Source: CAYONQ01 sp964405375 (GTDB taxonomy: Bacteria > Planctomycetota > Phycisphaerae > Sedimentisphaerales > Anaerobacaceae). Taken from it: a DNA stretch of 50,488 nucleotides. Below the pieces are notes generated by a model. The model was not told the origin of the DNA and did no database searches. It saw only the letters and a list, made by a program, of their open reading frames with translations. Shown one piece after another: positions 1 to 8,200 of this stretch (within the stretch, counting starts at the first letter, position 1; each line of letters starts with the position of its first letter). Location of the stretch: the NCBI GenBank assembly GCA_964405375.1, contig CAYONQ010000009.1:1-50488 (forward strand), in the 5' to 3' direction. Made by a program: the position numbers and the translations under genes.

Positions 1-51
1 TTTTGTTTGATAATTGCTACCATCAAAATCCCTCTAATCGGTCAGTTTGAG
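1..51. repeat. right end of a MITE-like element (type B), cut by the window edge
   Basis: Positions 40-51 are the 12-bp terminal repeat GGTCAGTTTGAG found at the right end of the other copies in this window. The preceding bases (TTGCTAC ... AATC) resemble the interior next to the right end of the copy at 13329-13513. The left end lies outside the window, so a target duplication cannot be tested. Confidence 0.7.
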
Positions 52-340
52 TAAAAAGAATAAAGCCAGAGAGATTTATTATGCTTGGGGGACAAGCGAA
101 ATAGATGATTTAAATAAAATAATAACTCTTGGAAACATGAAGGAATGTATAGCTTTAAAAATCGAGGTTTTAATTGAAGCTTTTAAGGATGGAATTCAAT
201 CATTTCTTGTTGATTTAAAAAAGGACCCCCAAAGAGCACAAATTGTGTTTGACAGAGCAGGGAAAATCTTTAGAAGTGCGCCAAAAGAAGAAATAACTGA
301 GCTTTTGAATTGGGCAAAATCAGTATTAAAACAACCATAG
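47..340 (+). CDS. small hypothetical protein whose TTG start lies in a repeat end
   Basis: This is a 97-residue ORF that I do not recognise. The protein is soluble, mixed helical and rich in Lys and Glu, with no signal peptide or membrane segment. The only upstream start in frame is TTG at 47, which falls inside the terminal repeat of the element ending at 51. The downstream codons read MSKKNK, which look like a natural N-terminus. The original ATG may therefore have been displaced by the insertion and replaced by TTG from the repeat. No Shine-Dalgarno sequence is visible. It could be a functional gene with a recruited start or a gene that has lost its 5' end. Confidence 0.5.
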   Translation: MSKKNKAREIYYAWGTSEIDDLNKIITLGNMKECIALKIEVLIEAFKDGIQSFLVDLKKDPQRAQIVFDRAGKIFRSAPKEEITELLNWAKSVLKQP

Positions 341-708
341 TAGAACTATCGCAAAACCTCGAAAGTTGACAAAAACAATAAGTAAATCGGGACGGCTTGG
401 CAGGCAATTGTTAAAATGGTGCGGCGTAGAGAAAATCAAAACTTAAAGTGCAAAATGCAAAATTGTGGGATTGCTTTGCAATGGGATTTTAATAGATTCC
501 TCGGCTGCGCTCGGAATGACCAAAGGGTTGCGGGTTGCAGTTAAATAGGCGATTGTTAAAATGGTGCGGCGATGTATTCGTGACTCGTCGCTGGTGACTC
601 GTGACTCGAAGATAAAAAGGGCAAGAGCATAGTGCATAAGCCGAAAGATGAGCGAAAGGAATAAATCGCAGCTAATGAAGTAGAGATTATTGAACGGAGA
701 AGAAAAAA
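341..708. other. intergenic region with a 28-bp direct duplication and dispersed words
   Basis: No gene is supported here. Bases 398-425 and 543-570 are near-identical direct repeats (ATTGTTAAAATGGTGCGGCG core) about 145 bp apart. Between them lies an AAAGTGCAAAATGCAAAATTG word also found inside the MITE-like copies at 8.1, 13.4 and 17.8 kb. It is followed by ATTTTAATAGATTCCTCGG, which recurs in similar form near 1326. Bases 576-612 hold a tandem GTGACTCGT word. A Shine-Dalgarno-like GGAG occurs just before the next gene. Confidence 0.6.
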
Positions 709-1110
709 ATGAATATTGAAGCGTTTTTATTATGTGATTGTGCAACGGAAAGCGGCGGGAAGCTGAATGTTTTGGGGGCCTTTGACAATATATTCGCCAG
801 GAAAATGCCCATCCTGCATCCGGCCTGCGCCGTTGCAATAAGGATACGGTTCGAGAAGATTGAAGAAGGCGGCCACAATGTAAGGGTCGATGTGATTGAC
901 GAAGATGGCAAGGCGATAATTCCGAGATTAGATACGAATATAACTGTAAAAGTTGGGGCTGACATTGGTTCATCTGTAGCTAATCTTGTTCTAAATATTC
1001 AAAGGTTGAAATTTGAAAATTACGGACAATATAGAATTGACGTGGCAATTGACGGGCAAGTAAGAGGAACTTTGCCTTTAAACGTGAGAGAATTGGCAAA
1101 TATGGCTTAA
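709..1110 (+). CDS. DUF6941-like protein
   Basis: This 133-residue protein resembles the DUF6941 family, small beta-rich proteins of unknown function. The family pattern is visible: an opening that reads FLLCDCATESGGKLNVLGAFD, which I split as FLLCDCA near residue 6 and LNVLGAFD near 19. A stretch of basic and hydrophobic strands (IRIRFEKIE) and a VIDEDGK turn follow. There is no signal peptide or membrane segment. The ATG is preceded by CGGAGAAG at a suitable distance. It stands alone between repeat-rich spacers, so context gives no functional clue. The family call is from memory of the motif and should be treated as moderate. Confidence 0.65.
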   Translation: MNIEAFLLCDCATESGGKLNVLGAFDNIFARKMPILHPACAVAIRIRFEKIEEGGHNVRVDVIDEDGKAIIPRLDTNITVKVGADIGSSVANLVLNIQRLKFENYGQYRIDVAIDGQVRGTLPLNVRELANMA

Positions 1111-1398
1111 TCTACAATTGGCAGCTTAAGCTATTTTTGCTAATGGCTGCCGGCAAAGCTGGTTGGGTGTGCAAGAATAGGATGGGGTGGAGTTCAATTT
1201 ACGATTTACGATTTGTGATCCATTCGACGTTGCTCAGGACAGGTTTACGATTGTGTTTTTGAGATTCTTCACTTCGTTCCCCGCACCAAATAAAGGCCAT
1301 TTGGGACGGGGCAAGCAGAATGACAGATTTTAATAGATTTCTCGACTCGCTGCGCTCGCTCGAAATGACGTAGAGGGTTGGGATTGCTTCGCTGGGGT
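1111..1398. other. intergenic region made of dispersed short words
   Basis: No gene is supported here. The stretch holds TTTACGATTTACGATT tandem words (about 1198-1215) and a CATTCGACGTTGCTCAGGA word (about 1222) whose relative occurs inverted near 48650. It also holds a second ATTTTAATAGATTTCTCG word followed by CTCGCTGCGCTCGCTCG. These are the same kinds of words that fill the other spacers in this window. Confidence 0.5.
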
Positions 1399-2301
1399 TT
1401 ACCATTTGAGGTGGCAGTTGTAATGGCGGTAGAAGAGGCCTATCGAGCGCATAGCGATAATTGCGACGGCCTGGACGGCGAGATTGAATGTTAGTTTGCC
1501 GGCGGCCGAAAGAACAGTTTCCTCCTCTGAGCTGCTGAATTGCCTTGTCTGCATCTCAAGAACGCCAAAGGCGACGAGCCAGCCGACGACGACAATGTAA
1601 GGGATGAACGCCTTGAAGACCGGCTTTAAGATATAATCCGGCCTTAATAGCGTGATGTCCTTGCCAACCGCTGTAGTTAATATGGCCATAGGGAAGAGAA
1701 ACAGGCCGGAAATGAACAGTACCTGTAAAAGCAGATGGAAGCCGGTATGGGCATCCCACATATTTTGATACGTCAGGCCATAATTGGCCAGCAGTTTTAG
1801 CGCTATAATGAACGGTAATTGAACCATTAGCATAGTGAAGAAGAAGATTAAAAACGGCTTTATGATGTACCATAAGAAGGTAAAGCTGGTTCCGAGATAA
1901 ATCTCGGGCAGCGTGTCCATCTCGAAGCCGGCTTCGTAAATAACGTTGAGGTAAAATCCGAGCAGCCAGCCCCAGACGACTACAAACGAGAGGTAGTTCA
2001 TACAGCAGGTTTCTGCTGCGAGGAAGAATTTGAATGACACTACGGCGATGACGAATGCCAGCGAGGTCAGGTTTTGGGGGTCGAAGAAGAGCTTCCAGCT
2101 ATCGATGAACAGGGCGTGGTAAAAGCCGGGCAGCGGCTCGGTCCTTTCGGGTTCCGGCTTGATTTTTTTGGGTTTTTCATCGTCTTTGGCGGGGATTATA
2201 AAGATTTGGCCGCAGGAGAGGCATCGCGCCCGCTTGCCGATGTGTTTGCTGTCGAAAGCAATCAGGGCATCGCAGTTAGGGCAGTAGAACCGGATTGTCA
2301 T
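1399..2301 (-). CDS. zinc-ribbon multi-pass membrane protein
   Basis: The protein begins with a zinc ribbon (CPNCDA near residue 6 and CLSCGQIF near 27). A charged linker (KDDEKPKKIKPEPE) and about five or six hydrophobic segments follow. Planctomycete genomes carry many proteins that pair a short N-terminal zinc ribbon with membrane helices, but their function is unknown. An in-frame upstream start exists at 2361, but that extension overlaps pilT heavily. ATG 2301 puts the zinc ribbon at the N-terminus, the usual place. It lies 11 bp after the pilT stop, so the two are probably co-transcribed. A link to type IV pilus function is possible by proximity only. Confidence 0.7.
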   Translation of the reverse strand: MTIRFYCPNCDALIAFDSKHIGKRARCLSCGQIFIIPAKDDEKPKKIKPEPERTEPLPGFYHALFIDSWKLFFDPQNLTSLAFVIAVVSFKFFLAAETCCMNYLSFVVVWGWLLGFYLNVIYEAGFEMDTLPEIYLGTSFTFLWYIIKPFLIFFFTMLMVQLPFIIALKLLANYGLTYQNMWDAHTGFHLLLQVLFISGLFLFPMAILTTAVGKDITLLRPDYILKPVFKAFIPYIVVVGWLVAFGVLEMQTRQFSSSEEETVLSAAGKLTFNLAVQAVAIIAMRSIGLFYRHYNCHLKW

Positions 2302-2312
2302 ATTTCGACCCG

Positions 2313-3452
2313 TTAAAGCCGCTTCATAATGTCGGTGAAGCTGGTAATGTTGTTGGCCCATTTCTGGGCTTCGAGCAGGTCAACCTTTTCTTCCTTTACC
2401 AGCAGTGCGAGATGTTTTTCCATCGTTATCATTTTTTCATCGGGCTTGTTTTTGACCTTCGTTTGCAGCTGGGAATATAGCTGCTCTATCTTGCCGGTGC
2501 GTATCAGGTTGGCGCAGGCGTAATTGTTATTATTGAGCACCTCCATCGCTACGATTCTGCCTTTGCCGTCTTTTCTGGGGACGAGCTTCTGGGCGATGAT
2601 GTAGGCGAGGCCGAGCGAGAGCTGGTTATGCACTTCACTCTGCTTGCCCGGTGGGAAATAATCGAGTATGCGTGTTATGGTGCCGGTGGCGTCCCTTGTG
2701 TGCAGAGTGGAGAAGACCAGATGGCCGGTCTCGGCGGCCATAAGCGTCATAGCTATTGTTTCGGGGTCGCGCATCTCGCCGACGAATATTATGTCGGGGT
2801 CTTCTCGCAGGATTGACCTCAGGCCGTCGACAAAGGACTTGACGTCTCTGCCGACCTCTCGCTGCGAGACTATGGAGTATTTCTGCTGGTAGATGTATTC
2901 TATGGGGTCTTCGAGAGTTATGATTCGGCGGGCACTTTTCTCGCTGATTCGGTCGATTAGGGAGGCGATTGTTGTGGATTTTCCGGCGCCGGTGATGCCG
3001 GTTATAAGGACGAGTCCCTGCCTGCGGTTGATGATGTCTTCCCAGACGTTATTTGGAAAGCCGATTTTCTCTACTTTTGGAATGTCCAGTGATAATGCCC
3101 GAATCGCAGCACATATACCATCGTTTTCCTGGAAGACATTTATCCGGAACTGCAGCGAGCCGCGTCTGTAAGAGGAGTCCACGCTGTATCGGCTGAGGAA
3201 TTTTTGCAGGTTTTCATCGCTTATGAGCGGGTAGATGAGCTGTTTTGCCAATTCGGGCGTTACCGTCGGGCCTTTGAGTTTTACGAGGTCGCCGTCGATG
3301 CGATATGTAGGTGCTGCGCCGACCTTGATGTGTAAATCCGATACCCGCATAGCGCCTTTTTTCTCGAAGTAGTCCAGCATATCAATGATGCTGAACATCC
3401 CGATGTTTTCGGTTGGGTACACCTTTGCTGAAGCAGGGTATTCTTCGGCCAT
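2313..3452 (-). CDS. pilT: PilT-type type IV pilus retraction ATPase
   Basis: This is a cytoplasmic hexameric ATPase of the PilT/PilU branch of secretion ATPases, which powers pilus retraction and twitching. At 379 residues it is near the family length. An N-terminal PAS-like region precedes the Walker A motif GITGAGKST (residues 152-160). ITLEDPIEY and the Walker B-type DPDIIFVGEMRD follow, and the His box STLHT comes next. The C-terminal part has the usual helical QLYSQLQ segment. The expected AIRAL motif is present near residue 116. Pilin and assembly genes are not in the window, so it is an orphan locus here, followed by a zinc-ribbon membrane protein. The family is clear; PilT versus PilU is less so. 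Confidence 0.93.
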   Translation of the reverse strand: MAEEYPASAKVYPTENIGMFSIIDMLDYFEKKGAMRVSDLHIKVGAAPTYRIDGDLVKLKGPTVTPELAKQLIYPLISDENLQKFLSRYSVDSSYRRGSLQFRINVFQENDGICAAIRALSLDIPKVEKIGFPNNVWEDIINRRQGLVLITGITGAGKSTTIASLIDRISEKSARRIITLEDPIEYIYQQKYSIVSQREVGRDVKSFVDGLRSILREDPDIIFVGEMRDPETIAMTLMAAETGHLVFSTLHTRDATGTITRILDYFPPGKQSEVHNQLSLGLAYIIAQKLVPRKDGKGRIVAMEVLNNNNYACANLIRTGKIEQLYSQLQTKVKNKPDEKMITMEKHLALLVKEEKVDLLEAQKWANNITSFTDIMKRL

Positions 3453-3557
3453 ATCTCACCTTTGCCTGGGGCGGAAGGGTAGTTCGTCTGTTTATTTTCA
3501 CCGTTTTAGAGCACAGTTAGTATATCGGCGGAACCGTTAAAAGGCAAAGGTTAAATT

Positions 3558-3715
3558 CTCAAACTGACCGTCCCTGAGGGACGGTCAGTTTGAGCGTCGT
3601 TCGTCGCTGGTGTTTCGTATCTCGTACGTTGAAGCCGACTACGTCGGCAACTATTTTAACTTTTTATACGATAAGCAATTAAACAAGTTGTATATATCAA
3701 ATTGGTCAGTTTGAG
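3558..3715. mobile_element. MITE-like element, type A, copy 1
   Basis: This 158-bp element has ends CTCAAACTGACC (3558-3569) and GGTCAGTTTGAG (3704-3715). It is flanked by the perfect 7-bp duplication TTAAATT (3551-3557, 3716-3722). Its first 37 bp form a perfect hairpin with 17-bp arms (3558-3574 and 3578-3594) around TGA. The interior holds a second palindrome, GCCGAC-TAC-GTCGGC. It is about 90 percent identical by eye to the copy at 16466-16624. It has no coding capacity, so mobility would need a transposase from elsewhere. Confidence 0.88.
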
Positions 3716-3762
3716 TTAAATTAAGAAATGCGATTTTTGCTGGCCTTGTGAGAATAAGCGGC

Positions 3763-3768
3763 TATAAT
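3763..3768 (+). promoter_or_regulatory. possible -10 box for the lptD-like gene
   Basis: TATAAT is present 40 bp before the favoured ATG at 3809. No convincing -35 box is seen 16-18 bp upstream, so this is a weak call. Confidence 0.35.
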
Positions 3769-3808
3769 CTCGTGAAGCGTGAAGTGTGAAGCGTATCTCG
3801 AACAGGCT

Positions 3809-6800
3809 ATGAACTACAGATTACGAGTTAAGAGTGCTGGTGTGATAAGGAAGCGACCATTTGTCCTGATTATGTTACTTTTGTTGGCGGCAGCAGTACC
3901 ACCGGCTATCGGTGGCGGCATCCCTGGTGAAAGGGCGGGGGCTTTTGTCGGTCAGGATTTGCATCTGCGGGGGGCTGAGGTGATTAGCTACCAGCCGGCT
4001 GGTGGTGAGCCCCGCCCATCCCTGATGGGTGAGGGCGAGCATGTGCTGGTTTTCGAGGATGGGTTTACGTTGTCGGTCGGGGCCAATCGGTTTTCGAGCG
4101 ACAGGGCGGTAGTGTGGCTTGAAAGTGAACCGGCCGAATTTCGGGGCGGTATTTATGTCGATGTAAAAGGACAGGCGTATCTGGAAGGCAATGTATCGGC
4201 TGAAAAAGGCAAAACCGCACAGACCAGCGATTTGAGCGAGACGGTCCTCGAATCCCCGAACGGGGTCGAGGACAAGGATGGCAGGGTTGTGGTTATTCGA
4301 TTTAGCGTTGGCGGCGAGGTTTTTGTAACGGCGGACAAAAGGGATGTGAGCGACCCTCGCGGATTAGAGCTGTACGCAAGGGCCATTAGTGCCGTTCGGG
4401 CTGTGCCTGCCGGGCCGCGGTTTGTTGTTAAGCCGGGGGCGATAGTGCCTGAAATTGCCTACTTTGCTGCAGCGGCTGCGAAGACCGAGCCGGCGAAGGA
4501 GATACCGGAAAAACCGGTTAAAAAACCGGTCGCTGCAAAGCCAAAACAGCCCGTAGAGCGAAGAGTAGCTGAAAGGGCAGTTGAGCGTGAAAGGCCGGTT
4601 GAAGATGAGGTGAAGTTCAGGTATCCGGTCAACTGGGCGCCGGCGGGCGAGGTTAAGCCGGTGGTAGAGAGGACCAGAGCAGCGGACGGAACGGATATTG
4701 CCACGGTGATAGGCAGAATCTATGTGTGGCAAAAGCAGGATGAGAAGGGCGGTCTGCTGGAATTGCTTTCTGACAGTGCGGTTATATTTTATTCCGGTCA
4801 AGCTCCGGAATCAGACGAGCAGCGCCCATTGGAGATGGGTGGGGTGAAGGCGGTTTATATGTCGGGCGACGTTGTAATAACCGAAGGGCAGCGGACGATT
4901 CGTGCAGATGAGATATATTATGATTTCGAGAGGAGAAAGGCCATTGCGGTAAATGCGGTGATGAGGAATTTCGATGTCTCGCGTGGGATACCGATTTATG
5001 TTCGTGCGGCGAGACTGCGGCAGTTAGCGGAGAACAAGTTTGCCGCTGATAATATAACGCTGACGAGCAGTGAATTTTACGTGCCCCAGATTTCGCTTAG
5101 CGCTTCGAGCGTGTTTATTACCGATACCACCGCTGTCGATGAGCAATTAGGTAAAATTTCCGACAGCAGCTACGACGCCGAGATGCGTGATGTGCGGCTG
5201 AAGATGGACGATACGACGGTTTTCTATTGGCCATTTATGCGCAGCAACCTGCAGAGGCCCGACATCCCGCTCAAAGGCGCACATGTCGGTCATGATAATA
5301 CGTGGGGGACATCGCTCGAGACGGAATGGTATCTGTCCCGGCTGTTGGGGCTGCGGGAGCCGGAGGGCACGGAAAGTACACTTAGCCTGGACTATTACGG
5401 CGAGCGCGGCCTCGGCGCCGGTGCGGAGATTGAATATGAAAGAGAGAATTATTACGGCAGGGCGCTGGGATACCTGATTCACGATAGCGGCGAAGACCGG
5501 CTCGGTCGGCACGAGAGCCGAAAAGACCTTGAGCCGAACCGCCGGCTTCGCGGGCGATTTGCCTGGCGCCATAGACATTTTTTGCCATTTAACTGGCAGC
5601 TTACGACCGGGGTTGGTTACGCATCGGACGAGCGCTTTATAGAGGGATATTACCGCAGTGAATTTAACGTGGGCAGGGAGGAGACTTATATCCATCTCAA
5701 GCGTATAGAGGACAACTGGGGTCTTTCTATACTGGGCAAGGGGCGGATAAACGATTTTGATGATGAGCTGGAAGAGCTGCCCGGCGTCGAGTTTCACCTG
5801 ACGGGTGAGTCGCTTTTTGAAGACAGGTTTACTTTATACAGTGATACCCAGGTTGGCCGGCGGCGGCAGAGAATAGGCAACGAGCATTCGACATTAATCG
5901 ATGAGCAGATGTTCTCTTTCGTATCCCACAGGGTTGAGCTTGATATGCCGATGCGGCTGGGAATTCGAAATCCGAAATCCGCAGCCAGAGATTCTTTAAG
6001 GGTTGTTCCGTTTGTGGCAGGGACTTTTGGTTATGATGACCGCAGCGGCTTTAGAAGAACACTCGTGGACGGCAGCTACACAGGCAGGTTCGGCGAGGAT
6101 AAGGTCGCCCTCGGCGAGGCCGGCGTGCGATTGTCGAGCCAATACTGGAAGGTTTATCCGAATGTTAAGAGCCGGCTATGGGATTTAGAGGGGTTACGGC
6201 ATATCATAAAGCCGCAATTGGCGGCTGCTCTTTACGCCGAGAATGATAATGTTGTCGAACAGCGTGACACATTAAACGTAGGTCTTTCACAGCGACTGCA
6301 GACGAGGCGTCGTCGCTCGCCGTTCGTTAATAATGAGTCACTCCACAGTCCTAGGGACTCCTTACGGAGGACACCTGATGGTGGAGCCACAAGCTACGAA
6401 ACGGTTGACTGGATGCGGCTGGATGTGGGTACCACGTGGGTCAGAGACAGCGGTGACGCATCGGCTGGGCCGGACAGGTTCGTCTGGAACAGGCCGATTG
6501 TGCCGCTGCGCGTGCTGTCGGCGCCGGACATTTACAGCGGCGACCTTACCAATAACCTTCACCGGTTCGAGATGTACGGGCCGAGGCGAAACTACTTCGG
6601 TGCGGACTATATCTGGCGTGTAAGCGACACAACCGCCGTATTGAGCGATATGAACCTCGATATTCAAAGCGGGGTGGTGCAGCAATTTAACGTCGGGTTT
6701 TCGCGGTTGTGCTGGCCCAATTTAAGTTTTTATGTTGGCAGCAGATATTTACGGCGAATCGAGGTGCTGGATGAGAAGGGCTCGAACGCCTTTACCTTTG

Positions 6801-7057
6801 CGGCCACCTATGTGCTTGACCCGCGGTACACGGTTGTTTTTGCGCAGCAGTTCGATTTCGACTACGGCGCAAATATAAGAAGCGACATAACGCTGATAAG
6901 GCGGTATCACAGGATGTACTGTGGTTTTACATATAGTGCGGACGAGTCGTTAGACAGACAGGCGATTGTTTTTAGTATATGGCCTCAGGGGGTCCCCGAG
7001 CTGGTGATTGGGCCGAGACGATATATGGGGCTGGGAGGTCCGGCAGGTTATCGATAA
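3809..7057 (+). CDS. lptD: LptD-like outer-membrane lipopolysaccharide assembly protein
   Basis: The protein probably forms the outer-membrane barrel that inserts lipopolysaccharide-type lipids. A signal-anchor segment (FVLIMLLLLAAAVPP) is followed by two OstA/LptA-like beta-jellyroll stretches. The second reads MSGDVVITEGQRTIRADEIYYD. A long Tyr- and Arg-rich C-terminal barrel follows. It is about 1080 residues, longer than enterobacterial LptD. The longer frame starts with GTG at 3779, but those codons are a repeated GTGAAGCGTGAAG-type word, so ATG 3809 is favoured. Four short dispersed DNA words lie in frame inside the gene (near 4009, 4823, 5962 and 6348), apparently in linkers or loops. 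LPS assembly by a homologue is inferred from family architecture; specificity is unproven. Confidence 0.8.
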   Translation: MNYRLRVKSAGVIRKRPFVLIMLLLLAAAVPPAIGGGIPGERAGAFVGQDLHLRGAEVISYQPAGGEPRPSLMGEGEHVLVFEDGFTLSVGANRFSSDRAVVWLESEPAEFRGGIYVDVKGQAYLEGNVSAEKGKTAQTSDLSETVLESPNGVEDKDGRVVVIRFSVGGEVFVTADKRDVSDPRGLELYARAISAVRAVPAGPRFVVKPGAIVPEIAYFAAAAAKTEPAKEIPEKPVKKPVAAKPKQPVERRVAERAVERERPVEDEVKFRYPVNWAPAGEVKPVVERTRAADGTDIATVIGRIYVWQKQDEKGGLLELLSDSAVIFYSGQAPESDEQRPLEMGGVKAVYMSGDVVITEGQRTIRADEIYYDFERRKAIAVNAVMRNFDVSRGIPIYVRAARLRQLAENKFAADNITLTSSEFYVPQISLSASSVFITDTTAVDEQLGKISDSSYDAEMRDVRLKMDDTTVFYWPFMRSNLQRPDIPLKGAHVGHDNTWGTSLETEWYLSRLLGLREPEGTESTLSLDYYGERGLGAGAEIEYERENYYGRALGYLIHDSGEDRLGRHESRKDLEPNRRLRGRFAWRHRHFLPFNWQLTTGVGYASDERFIEGYYRSEFNVGREETYIHLKRIEDNWGLSILGKGRINDFDDELEELPGVEFHLTGESLFEDRFTLYSDTQVGRRRQRIGNEHSTLIDEQMFSFVSHRVELDMPMRLGIRNPKSAARDSLRVVPFVAGTFGYDDRSGFRRTLVDGSYTGRFGEDKVALGEAGVRLSSQYWKVYPNVKSRLWDLEGLRHIIKPQLAAALYAENDNVVEQRDTLNVGLSQRLQTRRRRSPFVNNESLHSPRDSLRRTPDGGATSYETVDWMRLDVGTTWVRDSGDASAGPDRFVWNRPIVPLRVLSAPDIYSGDLTNNLHRFEMYGPRRNYFGADYIWRVSDTTAVLSDMNLDIQSGVVQQFNVGFSRLCWPNLSFYVGSRYLRRIEVLDEKGSNAFTFAATYVLDPRYTVVFAQQFDFDYGANIRSDITLIRRYHRMYCGFTYSADESLDRQAIVFSIWPQGVPELVIGPRRYMGLGGPAGYR
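4009..4036. repeat. imperfect palindrome inside the lptD-like gene
   Basis: The arms GCCCCGCCCAT and ATGGGTGAGGGC pair with a few mismatches around CCCTG. It is translated in frame as PRPSLMGEG. It resembles the GC-rich palindrome in the spacer at 19071-19092. Confidence 0.5.
4823..4844. repeat. small palindromic word inside the lptD-like gene
   Basis: CGCCCAT and ATGGGTG pair around TGGAG, and the sequence is translated as RPLEMGG. It lies between two predicted strands of the second OstA-like domain. Confidence 0.45.
6348..6372. repeat. in-frame double-hairpin element, copy 1
   Basis: Two overlapping mini-hairpins are present: GTCC-TAG-GGAC, then CTCC-TTAC-GGAG, with an outer GTCC/GGAC pair. 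They are translated as SPRDSLRR. The same architecture and reading frame occur in the S41 protease gene at 9090-9111. Confidence 0.7.
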
Positions 7058-7101
7058 TTTGAAGCAAAATACAATACAAGAAATAATTTAAGGAGAATAT
7101 T

Positions 7102-8061
7102 ATGGCATTAGTTGACAGTAAAAAGATGTTCGAGATGGCCTATAAGAACGGCTATGCAATCGGCGGTTTCAACGTAAATAATATGGAAATCACGCAGGGC
7201 ATTGTAAGTGCGATAGCCGAAGAAAAGGCCCCGCTTATCCTGCAGATATCCAGGGGCGCACGGAAGTATGCGAGTATGAGCTATTTGCGGGCGATTATCG
7301 ACGTGGCGGTTGCGGAAAATCCCGACATCCCCATCGTGATGCACCTCGACCACGGCGATACTTTCGAGAGCTGCAAGCAGTGCGTTGACGACGGTTTTAC
7401 CTCGGTGATGATAGACGCCTCGAAACAGCCGTTCGAGGAAAACATCGAGGTTACCAAGAAGGTGGTTGAATATGCCCACGCTAACGGTGTTGTGGTCGAG
7501 GCCGAGTTGGGCCAGTTGGGCGGTATCGAGGAAGATGTTGTCGGTGTAAGTACTAATGATATCCATAAGCATCTGACCGACCCCGACCAGGCGGTTGAGT
7601 TTGTAGAGAAGACGGGCTGCGATTCGCTGGCGGTTGCCTGCGGCACCAGCCACGGCGCTTATAAGTTCAAGACCGAGCCCAAGCTGGCCTTCGATGTGAT
7701 ACAGCGTGTCGCCGAGATGCTTCCCGAATTTCCGTTAGTTATGCACGGCTCCAGCAGCGTTTTGAAGGAATTCAAGGACCTTATTAACAAGTACGGCGGA
7801 GATATGCCGGATGCAATGGGTGTGCCGGAGGATGCGATAAGCCAGGCGGCTAAAATGGCGGTCTGCAAGGTCAATATCGATACGGATTTGCGGATGGCCC
7901 TGACCGCTAAAATCAGGCAGGTTTTCGCCGAAAAGCCCGCTGAGTTTGACCCGCGTAAATACCTCGGTCCGGGCAGAGAGGCCATCAAGGATATGGTCGC
8001 CCATAAGCTGCACATTTTGGGCTGCGCCGGAAAGGCGGCTGAGTGCATGCACTCAAACTGA
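7102..8061 (+). CDS. fba: class II fructose-bisphosphate aldolase
   Basis: The enzyme catalyses zinc-dependent cleavage of fructose 1,6-bisphosphate to glyceraldehyde 3-phosphate and dihydroxyacetone phosphate, in glycolysis and gluconeogenesis. Zinc ligand and active-site segments are visible: MHLDHGD near residue 79, EAELGQLGG near 134, GTSHGAYK near 182 and MHGSSS near 214. A late KVNIDTDLR segment binds phosphate. The 319-residue length fits the family. A strong AAGGAG site precedes the ATG. The last codons (CHSN-like tail, stop TGA) come from the end repeat of the MITE-like element beginning at 8052. The native C-terminus has therefore probably been replaced by two or three repeat-derived residues. 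Confidence 0.95.
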   Translation: MALVDSKKMFEMAYKNGYAIGGFNVNNMEITQGIVSAIAEEKAPLILQISRGARKYASMSYLRAIIDVAVAENPDIPIVMHLDHGDTFESCKQCVDDGFTSVMIDASKQPFEENIEVTKKVVEYAHANGVVVEAELGQLGGIEEDVVGVSTNDIHKHLTDPDQAVEFVEKTGCDSLAVACGTSHGAYKFKTEPKLAFDVIQRVAEMLPEFPLVMHGSSSVLKEFKDLINKYGGDMPDAMGVPEDAISQAAKMAVCKVNIDTDLRMALTAKIRQVFAEKPAEFDPRKYLGPGREAIKDMVAHKLHILGCAGKAAECMHSN

Positions 8062-8156
8062 CCGATGGCGTTGAAAATGTAAAAATCAAAGTGCAAAATG
8101 CAAAATTGCGGAATGTATTGTCAAAAATCGGCTTACATTTAACAGGTCAGTTTAAA
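8052..8156. mobile_element. MITE-like element, type B, short copy
   Basis: The ends are CTCAAACTGACC (8052-8063) and GGTCAGTTTAAA (8145-8156), and the element is 105 bp. The interior (GATGGCGTTGAAAATG, then AAAGTGCAAAATGC) matches the copies at 13329 and 17814. No 7-bp target duplication is visible (GCATGCA versus TATATAG). This copy may be older, rearranged or partly deleted. Its left end supplies the stop codon of the aldolase gene. Confidence 0.75.
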
Positions 8157-8200
8157 TATATAGTTCGTTGCTCGGACGACATACGAGATAGAAGGAAGGT

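Larger units (their letters stand above)
3453..3778. other. divergent spacer between pilT and the lptD-like gene
   Basis: This spacer holds the type A MITE-like element (3558-3715). Its two target copies TTAAATT flank it at 3551-3557 and 3716-3722. A possible promoter -10 box lies at 3763-3768. No small gene is supported. Confidence 0.6.

Noticed and set aside
5147..5797. Minus-strand 216-codon gene inside the lptD-like gene
   Set aside because: It is a shadow frame of a strongly supported coding region.
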